The position numbers were made by a program, and so were the translations under genes. From the NCBI RefSeq assembly GCF_008830365.1, contig NZ_WBKI01000002.1:1-64000 (forward strand): a stretch of DNA of 64,000 nt, written 5' to 3'. The stretch comes from Serratia proteamaculans (lineage in GTDB: Bacteria > Pseudomonadota > Gammaproteobacteria > Enterobacterales > Enterobacteriaceae). Below, in pieces: positions 22,447 to 30,982 of this stretch; the stretch's first letter is position 1, and each line of letters starts with the position of its first letter. The notes under the pieces are model-generated. The model was not told the origin of the DNA and did not search any database. It saw only the letters and a list, made by a program, of their open reading frames with translations.

Positions 22447-24741
22447 CTACTGAAACTTCGGCCAATCATCACATGTAAGATATGAAAGCTCTATACCATC
22501 TTTAATCAGCGTAGCTCCACGTGTCAATGCTTTCAGTTCCCAAGGTTCCGCAATAATTCCCTGGCGCGCCAGCTCAAGCCTGATTTGCGGAACCCTAGCC
22601 CTTTCTGCCGGAGTCAGACGCGCCGACGGCGAATCATTCTGTGATTTCTTGCGATTTCGAGCAATTTCTAGGTGGTTACTCTGCGGTGATTGCTGTCTTA
22701 GAGCGTCTATCATCGTCTTGGCGACGTCAGCGTCATCCCAGCTAACATCCCCGCTCTCAATCAAATTCATCACCGCCGTGACATACTCAGGCGTTGCTAC
22801 CTGCATATCTGGATCAGGTTCTCGCTTAACCTCCCCACAGTTATTGACAGGACTCCGAGGCGCGCCGGAGGCGCTTTTTAAAGTCAAAGGCTCAACGTCA
22901 ACAGCCTTTCGGACGATACGCCATTCTGTTGACCGGGTTTCGTGGACATGACCAGCGCCAAGGTGCGGCGCAAAAATGCCGACAACCTTTTGCACCTCTT
23001 CGTCATACGCGTTCGGTTCATCGGCCACCTTGCGCGCCACGCGAACGGTCTGCACATCACGCGGGACGTTTGCGCCACCCTGCTCAGCGATGTAGGCCGC
23101 AAAATCACCCGCATCAGCCGCCGCACGCACCGCCTCAACCCGCTCGTCAAAGGAATCCACCAGACTGACACCGCGAAGGCAAGCGGCTCGGCATTCGCGA
23201 TAAGCCCCCATAGTGGGGACGCCTATAGATTTAAATTGCGGGATGCGCCACGTTGACGCCCATGACGTTACCGCTGCGGCCATATCACGCAACGGCTTGC
23301 CGGTGTCGTGGTCAATCTGGCCGTCGAGCGCATAACCGTCGATATTTTTGGCGATGTATTTGGCGATATACCCCGCCGCACCGCCCTTGTTCATGTGCTT
23401 GGCTTCAAACCGGTTCTTTGCCGCACCGCGCTCGTCGCAGTCCTCTTTCAAGGCATAGCGACGCATGATATCGATGACGTCCTGACGCTGCTGGCGTTGG
23501 CAAAACAGCATCATGTGCCAGTGCGGCGTACCGTCATGATGTGGCTCAACGACGCGCATGCCGTAAACGCTCAAATCGTTGTCTTTAAACGCAGTGCGCA
23601 TCTTGCTCCAGATGTGCACAAGATAACGCTGGCCGTCTTTCGGTGAAAAAGCCTCTAAATCCCAGTTGTGGTTAAACTGGACTTTTTCAGCCCCTTCTTT
23701 GCCGACGACGCGGGTCGGATGGTATTTCGACGGGGTGGTGATAGTGATAAACATGCCGACATGCTTCTCGCTGGCGGCATATTTCTCGATCCCTGCGATG
23801 GTGCTCATCAGCTCCATACGTCGAATTTCCGGGTTAGAAATGCTCGCCATCACTTTATCAATCAGGTCAACGCGCTCGCCGGTGGCGACGTTCTCCAGTT
23901 CGCACCCTTTCAGGTAATCCATATTGGCAAGCCGCCGAGCCTGCACCTCACGGATAGCCTGCTTACTCGCGTAAGGGTGTTTTTTGAGGTTCACTTCACC
24001 GGCCGCAATGAGCAACGCCTCACGCCAGCGCATGCGCTGGGCTTTCAACTGGCGCTCCCACCACTCGGAGTTAACAAGGCGTGACAAACTGGCAACCGCT
24101 GATGTAGCGTCCAGCCTACCTTTGAGGTATTTGCGCCAGTGCATCGGAGTAATGTTAAACGCCCGTGCCATAAGCGCGATACGTCCATAGAATTCAGCCT
24201 GAACACTGTTGCTGATTAGCTGTGAATTATCCCCGTTATTCTCAGCGATAAACTCCTCGCAATAGCGGTCATAATTTTGCAGCAACTGACCGGCAACGCG
24301 GTCAGCAAAGCGGCGCAACTCCTTATCATCCATACCCGGTAGGCGCGCATAGTTGTCTACCTCCGCCATAAAGCGCAGCGACGAGTAAAGTCTCATCGCA
24401 TTTTTACCGTTAACGATTTCAATGCGCGGCCAGATGCGGCGCTCAAACTGGAGAACAAGCCACTTATTAGCGGCGTGCAGGCCCTGCTCTTTCAGCAAGA
24501 ATGAATGACGCCCCAAAAAGATACTGCTGAGGAAATGCGGTAAGGAGTGGATTTTACGCAAAACAGCTTGCCCCTGAGCATGTTGCTCACGGGTAAGCGG
24601 TCTTTCTTTGCTAATAGCTGATTTTGGGGCGTTCCATGAGTGAACACCGACGAACAGCTCGCCGGAGGTTGTAGCGAATGGCGGCGGCGGTGAGGGGGCT
24701 ATACGCCCCCTTGCCTCTCTTTGTTCGCTGGCGTTGTTCAT
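22447..24741 (-). CDS. A: Phage replication initiator gpA (rolling circle)
   Basis: Site-specific nickase that starts rolling-circle replication, 764 aa (P2 gpA: 761). It carries the HUH motif (H407-W-H409 in DGTPHWHMMLF) and two catalytic tyrosines, Y458 and Y462, in GYIAKYIAKNI, spaced by four as in P2. In P2 the origin lies inside this gene; the same is likely here. The ATG overlaps the stop of the upstream small membrane gene (ATGA). It is the last gene of the early operon. Confidence 0.95.
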   Translation of the reverse strand: MNNASEQREARGRIAPSPPPPFATTSGELFVGVHSWNAPKSAISKERPLTREQHAQGQAVLRKIHSLPHFLSSIFLGRHSFLLKEQGLHAANKWLVLQFERRIWPRIEIVNGKNAMRLYSSLRFMAEVDNYARLPGMDDKELRRFADRVAGQLLQNYDRYCEEFIAENNGDNSQLISNSVQAEFYGRIALMARAFNITPMHWRKYLKGRLDATSAVASLSRLVNSEWWERQLKAQRMRWREALLIAAGEVNLKKHPYASKQAIREVQARRLANMDYLKGCELENVATGERVDLIDKVMASISNPEIRRMELMSTIAGIEKYAASEKHVGMFITITTPSKYHPTRVVGKEGAEKVQFNHNWDLEAFSPKDGQRYLVHIWSKMRTAFKDNDLSVYGMRVVEPHHDGTPHWHMMLFCQRQQRQDVIDIMRRYALKEDCDERGAAKNRFEAKHMNKGGAAGYIAKYIAKNIDGYALDGQIDHDTGKPLRDMAAAVTSWASTWRIPQFKSIGVPTMGAYRECRAACLRGVSLVDSFDERVEAVRAAADAGDFAAYIAEQGGANVPRDVQTVRVARKVADEPNAYDEEVQKVVGIFAPHLGAGHVHETRSTEWRIVRKAVDVEPLTLKSASGAPRSPVNNCGEVKREPDPDMQVATPEYVTAVMNLIESGDVSWDDADVAKTMIDALRQQSPQSNHLEIARNRKKSQNDSPSARLTPAERARVPQIRLELARQGIIAEPWELKALTRGATLIKDGIELSYLTCDDWPKFQ

Positions 24742-24950
24742 TTCTGCTTCCGGTTAGCCTGCCACTCAAACGACACAACCATTAAGAACAGAATCAGCGG
24801 AACACCCCACGCCGGGGACGTAACCTGCAACCATGAACCATAGGGAACAAAACCCATGACTTTTAGGGTTGATAAAATAATCGCGGCGGCATAAGCGCCC
24901 CACGAAAAATGAGATGTGACGGCCATTACAAATTGCTGTTTAGTTGTCAT
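24738..24950 (-). CDS. Small membrane protein of the early operon
   Basis: Protein of 70 aa with two hydrophobic segments (SWGAYAAAIILSTLKVMGFV and GVPLILFLMVVSFEW) and a basic C-terminus (QANRKQK). Function unknown. It overlaps A by 4 bp and the preceding gene by 11 bp, so it is certainly in the operon. Small membrane proteins at this place are not part of the core P2 set. Confidence 0.65.
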   Translation of the reverse strand: MTTKQQFVMAVTSHFSWGAYAAAIILSTLKVMGFVPYGSWLQVTSPAWGVPLILFLMVVSFEWQANRKQK

Positions 24951-25230
24951 TTTTTTCTATCGCGTAGTGAGTTGAAAAAGCCTCTTGGCAAAGCTCGCCA
25001 ATACGACCAATCTCAGCGGCCAGACTGGCAATGCTGGTGACGGTTGAGTCACGAACGTGGTGATGCAACAGCCCGGAAACCAACTGCGTGACCGTCGGGT
25101 AATAACCAACTGCGTCGAGCCACACCTCGCCCGCCTTACCGCCGGTTTTAACCAGCTTCTTTTGGTTCAAAATAAACTGATGGGCGTCGCTGGTGACGAC
25201 CCAGTCCTTGCCGATAGGAATGCGCAGCAT
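24940..25230 (-). CDS. DUF5405-like early phage protein
   Basis: Protein of 96 aa. WVVTSDAHQFILNQKKLVKT, then GYYPTVTQLVSGLLHHHVRDS, resembles the DUF5405 family of P2-like phages, whose role is unknown. It lies 2 bp after the zinc-finger gene and overlaps the membrane gene. Confidence 0.7.
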   Translation of the reverse strand: MLRIPIGKDWVVTSDAHQFILNQKKLVKTGGKAGEVWLDAVGYYPTVTQLVSGLLHHHVRDSTVTSIASLAAEIGRIGELCQEAFSTHYAIEKNDN

Positions 25231-25232
25231 GA

Positions 25233-25448
25233 TTAACCCCTGAAATGCTTAGTTTGTTGTTCGTGGATGGTTTGGCATGACACGCAACGGGTCACACCGG
25301 GAAAGGCTGCACGACGCGCGGCCGGGATAGCTTGGTCGCACTCCTCGCAAATTGACGCAGATACTCCACCCTTAATCCGCGCCGCATTAATTTGCGCGGA
25401 GAGCGTTTCCTGCTGGCGCTGCTGAACCAAATCCATTAAATCCGGCAT
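25233..25448 (-). CDS. TraR/DksA-type C4 zinc-finger protein
   Basis: Protein of 71 aa with a four-cysteine zinc finger: CEEC, 17 residues, then CVSC (in GVTRCVSCQTIHEQQ). TraR/DksA proteins act in the secondary channel of RNA polymerase and can alter host transcription. P2 carries a related small zinc-finger gene (orf82) in the same place. It is packed between neighbours with 2-bp gaps. Confidence 0.85.
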   Translation of the reverse strand: MPDLMDLVQQRQQETLSAQINAARIKGGVSASICEECDQAIPAARRAAFPGVTRCVSCQTIHEQQTKHFRG

Positions 25449-25450
25449 CG

Positions 25451-25750
25451 TTATAGCTCCGTTTCGTTATTCAGTTGATTGAGTGCCTGCTGACCTAATT
25501 CCGCAATGCGGTGTGACTCCTTCATCACTTCGCCAATGCTGGTAATTGTTTTAAGATAAACACCACGTTTCACAGAAAGATTAATAAGGTCAGCAACCAG
25601 ATTTAACTCACTTGAGTAAATAGCTCTGGTTGGATAGTATTTTTCTTTTGTCTCTTTATCCGTTTTCACTTCGGCCAGAATTAAACCTCCCGCCTCCATT
25701 TTCATGATGGCGAACACGTTATTTACTTCCACACAATGATACTCAGCCAT
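25451..25750 (-). CDS. Small early phage protein (DUF5405-like)
   Basis: Protein of 99 aa from the ATG at 25750 ([19 protein letters not shown]), preceded by GGGG. A reading that begins 165 bp further upstream lies inside the previous gene and is rejected. The C-terminal half ([20 protein letters not shown]) resembles that of the neighbouring DUF5405-like protein, so the two may be distant paralogues. Function unknown. Confidence 0.65.
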   Translation of the reverse strand: MAEYHCVEVNNVFAIMKMEAGGLILAEVKTDKETKEKYYPTRAIYSSELNLVADLINLSVKRGVYLKTITSIGEVMKESHRIAELGQQALNQLNNETEL

Positions 25751-26000
25751 GATTATCCCCCTGCTTATGCGCACGGCCTTCATGGTCAAATTTCTCCGAC
25801 TCTTGCCGCAGTAGTTCGATAATCTCAACGCTAGACAGGTGATTGACGGCGGCATGCGTTGCAAGACGGTCAAGGTGAGATGAGAAGCTAACAGCAGCAT
25901 CAGCCTTTGCCTCAACGCGTGCGTTGTTCAACATTAAGTTGCGCGATGCCGAATCTGCCTTATTTCGCATATCTTGGCCGATGGTTTTATACATGTGCAT
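25743..26000 (-). CDS. DUF2732-family early phage protein
   Basis: Protein of 85 aa. The ATG at 26000 ([19 protein letters not shown]) follows [25 protein letters not shown] and the following [17 protein letters not shown] are typical of DUF2732 proteins in P2-like phages; function unknown. It overlaps the next gene by 8 bp. Confidence 0.75.
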   Translation of the reverse strand: MHMYKTIGQDMRNKADSASRNLMLNNARVEAKADAAVSFSSHLDRLATHAAVNHLSSVEIIELLRQESEKFDHEGRAHKQGDNHG

Positions 26001-26063
26001 AGAGAACTCCAGATAAAAGAATGCCCGACGCAATCAAGCGCCATTAAATTTAAAACGAGTTAA

Positions 26064-26564
26064 TTAATGGAAATACGCTTCGGGTTTAACCGAGGTTAAT
26101 ATAGTGGGTGCATATTCGAATAAATTAAACAGCTCGCGCAACGCTCTAAATAACGCCTCGCGCCATGTGCAAGTCTCATCATCAATACGCCAATACGGTT
26201 GATTAAATTCAATTTCTGTCAATCCTGCATGCAGGAACAAGGTGCGACGCTGACTTATTGTCAACCGACCAATAAAACCAGACTTGCTAATGCCGTGTTT
26301 ACGGTAGGTAGCGAATGCGCTGCGTAGTTCATCGATGGCGCAAACAAGGCGTTCACGTTCGCTATCATTCATTTCCTCTAACCGCATAACAGCATGACGC
26401 TGTTTTAACTGCGCATGGAAACAGATGGTCAAGCGCTCACGCTCCATCATCTGATTATAAAAGTCGCAGGTGCTTTTCCAGCGAGGGGCGGCGAGGCGCT
26501 CCCCGACCAAAGCACGCAGTCCGGCGGGCTGATTACGAACAATTCCGGCGGTGATAGCTGTCAT
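26064..26564 (-). CDS. B: Phage replication protein gpB
   Basis: Protein of 166 aa, the P2 gpB length, which helps load the host DnaB helicase for lagging-strand synthesis. The ATG at 26564 (MTAITAGIVRNQPAGLRAL) overlaps the stop of the preceding small gene (ATGA). The segment LTISQRRTLFLHAGLTEIEF and the end ALRELFNLFEYAPT fit the family. Confidence 0.85.
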   Translation of the reverse strand: MTAITAGIVRNQPAGLRALVGERLAAPRWKSTCDFYNQMMERERLTICFHAQLKQRHAVMRLEEMNDSERERLVCAIDELRSAFATYRKHGISKSGFIGRLTISQRRTLFLHAGLTEIEFNQPYWRIDDETCTWREALFRALRELFNLFEYAPTILTSVKPEAYFH

Positions 26565-26749
26565 TTTGATAAACCCCGCAACACTGAATTGATGGAGGAG
26601 ATCCAACGGCTGGCCCGGCGGGTACGAATGACAATACCTCTCCGGCCTCGACCATGGGTGATAGTGATATCAAGCGCGCGGCCGGTCTGATGGTTCCAGA
26701 GCATCGGAGCGATTGAGATAGGTCGCTGGCTCATTGTATTAAGCTGCAT
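26561..26749 (-). CDS. Small early protein between cox and B
   Basis: Protein of 62 aa (MQLNTMSQRPISIAPMLWNH, then GRGRRGIVIRTRRASRW), basic. It overlaps the end of cox by 11 bp and the start of B by 4 bp in an ATGA, the arrangement expected of a real early gene. It stands at the place of P2 orf78 and 186 fil; I could not confirm relationship to either. Confidence 0.6.
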   Translation of the reverse strand: MQLNTMSQRPISIAPMLWNHQTGRALDITITHGRGRRGIVIRTRRASRWISSINSVLRGLSK

Positions 26750-27101
26750 TGTGACTGCGCCCCCGACCCGGTTTGCTGGTGCTGATGCGGTCTTTCCATC
26801 CGTGCCACTCTTCAGCGGCTTCCTCAACCAGTTGGTCGGCGTACTTGTCCCATTCTTTCCTGTTAATCCACAGCTCCGCATTGCTGCCCGGCTTCAATGG
26901 GTCTGCCATGTAAAACGCCGGGAGCTTGCCAGCCTTTGCCATCGCGACAACGGCAGCAGGGGTTTTGCCCACATAGAGAGCAAAACCCTCTTTAGACAAA
27001 AGTGCGGAAGGCTGAGCCGACAGATTGATAGCGCGTTTTTTCACGTTATCGCCCATATCAGACACGTCCTCCTGAGTAATAGTTTTAGCTTCAACACGCA
27101 T
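26739..27101 (-). CDS. cox: Cox regulatory protein / excisionase
   Basis: DNA-binding protein of 120 aa that in P2 blocks the C promoter and directs excision. The motif QPSALLSKEGFALYVGKTPA, then VVAMAKAGKLPAFYM, is the helix-turn-helix of the P2 Cox family. P2 Cox is 91 aa; this one has an N-terminal extension of about 25 residues and a basic tail (STSKPGRGRSHN). GGAGGA precedes the ATG. It is the first gene of the early operon, divergent from C. Confidence 0.88.
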   Translation of the reverse strand: MRVEAKTITQEDVSDMGDNVKKRAINLSAQPSALLSKEGFALYVGKTPAAVVAMAKAGKLPAFYMADPLKPGSNAELWINRKEWDKYADQLVEEAAEEWHGWKDRISTSKPGRGRSHNAA

Positions 27102-27208
27102 TTGCTATCCTCCAAGTTGGCCCCGCACTTCCATCTAGCACCACTTAGCGCCGGATAGATCTAGTTGCGGGTTTTGTATTGGGTTAAATTTATCGGATAC
27201 GAACATTT
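27102..27208. promoter_or_regulatory. C/cox genetic switch region
   Basis: This 107-bp gap must carry the divergent lytic and lysogenic promoters. CGGATA occurs at 27152-27157 and again at 27194-27199, 42 bp (about four helical turns) apart. TAGCACC and TAGCGCC occur near 27137 and 27147. Any of these could be C or Cox sites. A weak minus-10/minus-35 pair for C may start at TTGCGG (27165-27170). Promoter assignment is tentative. Confidence 0.5.
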
Positions 27209-27511
27209 ATGTCAACGTACGAACAGAGTGAGAAGCTGACTCTCATGCGAGAATCAGAAAGGATGAATCGTAAAGAAATGAGCCAACTACTTGATATTCC
27301 TTACAGTAGTTTGGCGAACTATGAGGCAGGACGAATGAAAATGTCATTTGAAGCAGGCTCTAAAATATTTAAACACCCTAGATTCCGCAAATATCGTGAT
27401 TGGTTCATGTTCGATGAAATTAATCCCGAGGCCGGTCAAATTGCACCGGTTCTCGCACACTTTGGGCAAGACTCAACAACATCACCCCAATCCGGCCAAA
27501 AGAATGGCTAA
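27209..27511 (+). CDS. C: Phage C repressor (immunity)
   Basis: Immunity repressor of 100 aa (P2 C: 99 aa). The helix-turn-helix is RKEMSQLLDIPYSSLANYEA at residues 21-40. The middle (SFEAGSKIFKHPRFRKYRDW) is typical of P2-type C proteins, which lack a RecA-cleavage domain. It holds the early promoter silent. It lies directly upstream of int on the same strand. Confidence 0.93.
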   Translation: MSTYEQSEKLTLMRESERMNRKEMSQLLDIPYSSLANYEAGRMKMSFEAGSKIFKHPRFRKYRDWFMFDEINPEAGQIAPVLAHFGQDSTTSPQSGQKNG

Positions 27512-27574
27512 CTGTTTATAAAGAATACATTTTCACAATTTGTTTCCAAGACGAATGCGTCGGAGGGCTGTCTT

Positions 27575-28561
27575 ATGTCGATTAAGAAGCTCGATGATGG
27601 TCGTTATGAAGTGGACGTCAGACCGCAGGGAGCCGAGGGAAAACGGATCCGGCGGAAGTTTGAAACCAAAGGCGAGGCGTCAATTTTTGAACGTCACATA
27701 TTGGTTAATTTTCACAACAAAGAATGGGTCGAAAAGCCAGCAGATCGCCGTAAATTGACGGCGTTATTAGACCGTTGGTGGGTGTATCACGGCAAGAGTC
27801 ACATCAGAGGGGAGATAGAGCACGGCCGGTTAAAGGCAATCATTGCGAAACTAGCTGAAATGGGAGTATCCAGAGCGGATCAGTTAACGAGGAAAGCTAT
27901 CTTAGATTACCGAGTCCATATGCTGAATCAAGGGCTGAAAGCTTCTAGCGTTAATCGCCACCATGCGATTTTAAGCGGAATGTTTACTAAGCTAATTGAT
28001 GCTGAGGAGTATCACTCACAGCATCCGTTTAAGGACATAAAGCAGTTTAAAGAACCTGAATCAGAAATGGCTTTCCTTGCAAAAGAGGAAATCTGCACTC
28101 TTCTTGATCTGCTCGATGGTGATGACCGTAAAGCTGTATTAATTTGTTTGGCGACTGGTGGGCGCTGGGGCGAGGTTGCTAGTTTGAAGGGTGAGCACAT
28201 CATCAACAACATGTTAACGTTCATGAAGACGAAGAACGGTAAACGCCGCACAATTCCTCTGTCGGCCGAGTTGGTTAGTCAGGTGAAAATCAAGGCTACT
28301 GGCCTGTTGTATAGCCCAGATTATAAGAACGTTCGAAATGTGCTCCGCCGGATGAAGCCAGACCTCCCCGATGGTCAGGCAGTACATGTGTTTAGGCACA
28401 CATTCGCCACACATTTTATGATGAATGGGGGTAACATTATTACATTGCAGAGGATACTCGGGCACTCAACGATACAGCAGACCATGATTTACGCGCATTT
28501 TGCGCCAGACTTTTTACATGATGCTGTAGCGTTAAATCCGCTCAATGGAATGTCCATATAA
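27575..28561 (+). CDS. int: Phage integrase (tyrosine recombinase)
   Basis: Tyrosine recombinase of 328 aa (P2 Int: 337). Catalytic residues: Arg197 (GGRWGEV), Lys near 220, His271 and Arg274 (HVFRHTFATH), His297 (LGHSTIQQT) and Tyr306 (MIYAHF). GGAGG precedes the ATG. The gene ends 98 bp before pflA, so the attachment site lies in or just after its 3' end. No truncation is seen. Confidence 0.96.
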   Translation: MSIKKLDDGRYEVDVRPQGAEGKRIRRKFETKGEASIFERHILVNFHNKEWVEKPADRRKLTALLDRWWVYHGKSHIRGEIEHGRLKAIIAKLAEMGVSRADQLTRKAILDYRVHMLNQGLKASSVNRHHAILSGMFTKLIDAEEYHSQHPFKDIKQFKEPESEMAFLAKEEICTLLDLLDGDDRKAVLICLATGGRWGEVASLKGEHIINNMLTFMKTKNGKRRTIPLSAELVSQVKIKATGLLYSPDYKNVRNVLRRMKPDLPDGQAVHVFRHTFATHFMMNGGNIITLQRILGHSTIQQTMIYAHFAPDFLHDAVALNPLNGMSI

Positions 28562-28658
28562 TGTCCACCAAGCAGCACTATTTAGCACTATTTGAGACCA
28601 TATAAATATGACAAACGATTGTATTATAAAGGAAACCCCTGATGCAGCAGGGGCCGCG
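28562..28658. other. att: Prophage-chromosome junction region (right attachment site)
   Basis: The phage ends somewhere between the int stop and pflA. A perfect 10-bp tandem repeat AGCACTATTT lies at 28574-28583 and 28584-28593, and may be an integrase arm site or part of the core. The pflA ribosome site (AGGGG) is inside a small hairpin CCCCTG/CAGGGG near 28637-28654. The core cannot be fixed without the left junction. Confidence 0.5.
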
Positions 28659-29399
28659 ATGTCAGTGACAGGTCGCATCCACTCCTTCGAATCCTGTGGC
28701 ACCGTAGATGGCCCAGGGATCCGCTTTATCGTTTTCTTTCAGGGCTGCCTGATGCGCTGCCTGTATTGCCACAACCGTGATACCTGGGATACCCACGGAG
28801 GGAAAGAAGTCACCGTCGAAGAATTGATGAAAGACACCGTCTCCTATCGCCACTTTATGAATGCCTCCGGTGGCGGCGTTACGGCTTCCGGCGGCGAGGC
28901 TATTCTGCAGGCCGAATTCGTCCGCGATTGGTTCCGGGCTTGTCATGAAGAAGGTATCAACACCTGTCTGGACACCAACGGTTTTGTACGGCGTTACGAT
29001 CCAGTGATCGATGAACTGCTGGATACCACCGACCTGGTGATGCTGGATCTCAAACAGATGAACGACGACATTCACCAGAATCTGGTCGGCGTTTCTAACC
29101 ACCGCACACTGGAATTCGCCCGCTATTTGGCGAAGCGCAATCAGCGCACCTGGATCCGTTATGTGGTGGTGCCGGGTTGGTCAGATGATGACAAGTCAAC
29201 GCACCTGCTGGGTGAGTTTACCAAGGACATGACCAACATCGAGAAAATCGAACTGCTGCCTTACCACGAACTGGGCAAGCACAAGTGGATAGCGATGGGG
29301 GAAGAGTACAAGCTGGACGGAGTTCATCCGCCGAAAGCGGACACTATGGAGCGCGTCAAAGGTATTCTGGAAAGCTACGGCCACAAAGTGATGTATTGA
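28659..29399 (+). CDS. pflA: Pyruvate formate-lyase 1 activating enzyme
   Basis: Radical SAM enzyme, 246 aa as in E. coli, that puts the glycyl radical on PflB under anaerobiosis. The cluster motif is CLMRCLYC (C-x3-C-x2-C). The ATG at 28659 gives [20 protein letters not shown], identical in layout to E. coli; an upstream start would add 17 unrelated residues. In E. coli it is co-transcribed with focA-pflB. Here the prophage lies directly upstream, so its usual transcription source is probably cut off or moved. Confidence 0.97.
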   Translation: MSVTGRIHSFESCGTVDGPGIRFIVFFQGCLMRCLYCHNRDTWDTHGGKEVTVEELMKDTVSYRHFMNASGGGVTASGGEAILQAEFVRDWFRACHEEGINTCLDTNGFVRRYDPVIDELLDTTDLVMLDLKQMNDDIHQNLVGVSNHRTLEFARYLAKRNQRTWIRYVVVPGWSDDDKSTHLLGEFTKDMTNIEKIELLPYHELGKHKWIAMGEEYKLDGVHPPKADTMERVKGILESYGHKVMY

Positions 29400-29415
29400 T
29401 TCTGTTAGCCACAAT

Positions 29416-29447
29416 AAAAAACCCGGCAAGGTATGGCCGGGTTTTTT
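29416..29447. terminator. Bidirectional terminator between pflA and ycaD
   Basis: A-tract, CCCGGC (29422-29427), 8-base loop, GCCGGG (29436-29441) and six T. Both strands have T-tracts, as expected between these convergent genes. Confidence 0.85.
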
Positions 29448-29451
29448 ATGC

Positions 29452-30597
29452 TCAGGCGGCAGCAAACGGAGTGTGTTGCGGGTCCGGCTTTTTCAATAGC
29501 ATCATCAGATAAACCAGAGCCACCGCGGCGATCATCACAAACAGCGATTGGTCGGAATAATTTTGCATCAGTAGCGCCGTCATCGACGGGCCGATCAGGC
29601 TGCCGATGGTGTAACTCATCAATAGCGCCTGGTTCATTGCCACCAGCTCATGCGGCAACGTCTTCTCACAGGCCCAGGACATCGCCACCGGATACAGGGT
29701 AAAGCCGGCACAGCCGAGAATGAACAGCGATGGTGCCATGGCAGAGTGACTGAGCATCGCCACGCTGGCGAGGATCACCACAAACACCTGAATGCGCAGT
29801 ACCAGCAGGCGGCCATAGCGGTCAGCCAATCGCCCTACCGGCCATTGGCCAACAATGCCGGAGCTGACCAGCAACGCCATCCAGTAACCGACGTTGGCAT
29901 CACTCATCCCCTGATGGGATAAATACAGCGGCATCAGACCATACAGTGAACCAAGCACAATCCCGGAGATAATGCAGCCATTGATACCCAACCGGGCACT
30001 GCGGCGTTTCAGCATCGGCCATACCGCGGCCTGTTGGGGTTCATCGTGCTGGCTGTTAACCCGGGCAAACAACATCGGCAACATGGCGCTGATCACAATG
30101 GCAGTCACCCAAGGCACCACGTTCAACAGTTCGGTAGACACCATACTCAACAGCAGTTGGCCGACCACCGTACCGAGGTAGTAAACCATCATATAGGCCG
30201 CCAGCAGTTGGCCACGGTTGGAAAGATTACCGCTGCGCAGTAAGGCACTCTCAACAATCACCCAAATCCAGGCACAGCCGATACCGGCAAAGAAACGCCA
30301 CCCCATCCAACTCCAGAAATCAAGCGACAACGCCATACCGGCAGTCGCCACGGCGAACACCACGCAGGCAAGATGATAGCTGCGGGTAAAGCCAATGCGC
30401 TGGATCAGTTTGCCCGCAATCAGCGTGCCGAACAGATTGCCGGTAAAGTAAGAAGAACTTACCATTCCCACCTGCCAGGTTGACAACTGAGCATGGGTTA
30501 ACCAAAGAGGAACTAACGTATTCAATACGGCAATAGAAACCGTGAGCAACAACAGGCCACAGAGCAGCAGGAGCACTGGGCGGGAATATGCGGACAT
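29452..30597 (-). CDS. ycaD: MFS transporter YcaD
   Basis: Major facilitator with twelve predicted membrane helices, 381 aa (E. coli YcaD: 382). The cytosolic loop motifs [14 protein letters not shown] and [14 protein letters not shown] are seen after helices 2 and 8. Substrate unknown. In E. coli it also lies between the pfl and dms loci. Confidence 0.93.
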   Translation of the reverse strand: MSAYSRPVLLLLCGLLLLTVSIAVLNTLVPLWLTHAQLSTWQVGMVSSSYFTGNLFGTLIAGKLIQRIGFTRSYHLACVVFAVATAGMALSLDFWSWMGWRFFAGIGCAWIWVIVESALLRSGNLSNRGQLLAAYMMVYYLGTVVGQLLLSMVSTELLNVVPWVTAIVISAMLPMLFARVNSQHDEPQQAAVWPMLKRRSARLGINGCIISGIVLGSLYGLMPLYLSHQGMSDANVGYWMALLVSSGIVGQWPVGRLADRYGRLLVLRIQVFVVILASVAMLSHSAMAPSLFILGCAGFTLYPVAMSWACEKTLPHELVAMNQALLMSYTIGSLIGPSMTALLMQNYSDQSLFVMIAAVALVYLMMLLKKPDPQHTPFAAA

Positions 30598-30772
30598 AGT
30601 GAGATTAAAACCGAACGCGCAATGAGAGTGCGCGCATCATGCCACTGGCGATAAAAAAGTCAATCAGCTCTTATCAGTACACCGCACAATTTGTATTACA
30701 CAGGCTGGCAGGCACAACTCAGAGCAAAAACCTTTATGCTGAGCACTGATAAAATTCGCGGGGAGGAAGGAC

Positions 30773-30982
30773 ATGATGGAAAGCAAAACAGAGACTGCCG
30801 TCACTACACTGTTGAGTGATATTGCCAGCACCCAGGCTGAGCTTTTATCGGTGATTCAGCGCGTTCGCCAACTGGCCACCGCTGTAGGTGACAATGTCTG
30901 CGAATCGGTACGTTTCGCCGTATGCCGAACCGATGAACAGCCGCCGGCGTTTGTACGCCTGACGGCCGTTCATTTTTTATCA
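30773..30982 (+). pseudogene. Truncated DUF1801-like fragment
   Basis: A strong ribosome site (GGGGAGGAAGGAC) leads to an ATG whose product (MESKTETAVTTLLSDIASTQ, then VIQRVRQLATAVGDNVCESV) resembles the N-terminal part of DUF1801 proteins. After about 70 residues the frame runs into the antisense of dmsD, until a stop at 31183, and resemblance ends. I read it as a remnant of a gene lost by deletion. The stretch 30598-30772 holds its leader and the ycaD promoter; no other gene is seen. Confidence 0.4.

Noticed and set aside
22287-22478. A 63-codon frame between the cargo cassette and gene A
   Set aside because: GTG start without ribosome site; it runs through a hairpin and into the antisense of A.
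1-28561. CRISPR array in the window
   Set aside because: No series of regularly spaced direct repeats was seen in the prophage or elsewhere.
28608-28658. pflA start at 28608
   Set aside because: It would add 17 residues absent from PflA; the ATG at 28659 has AGGGG upstream and gives the known length.
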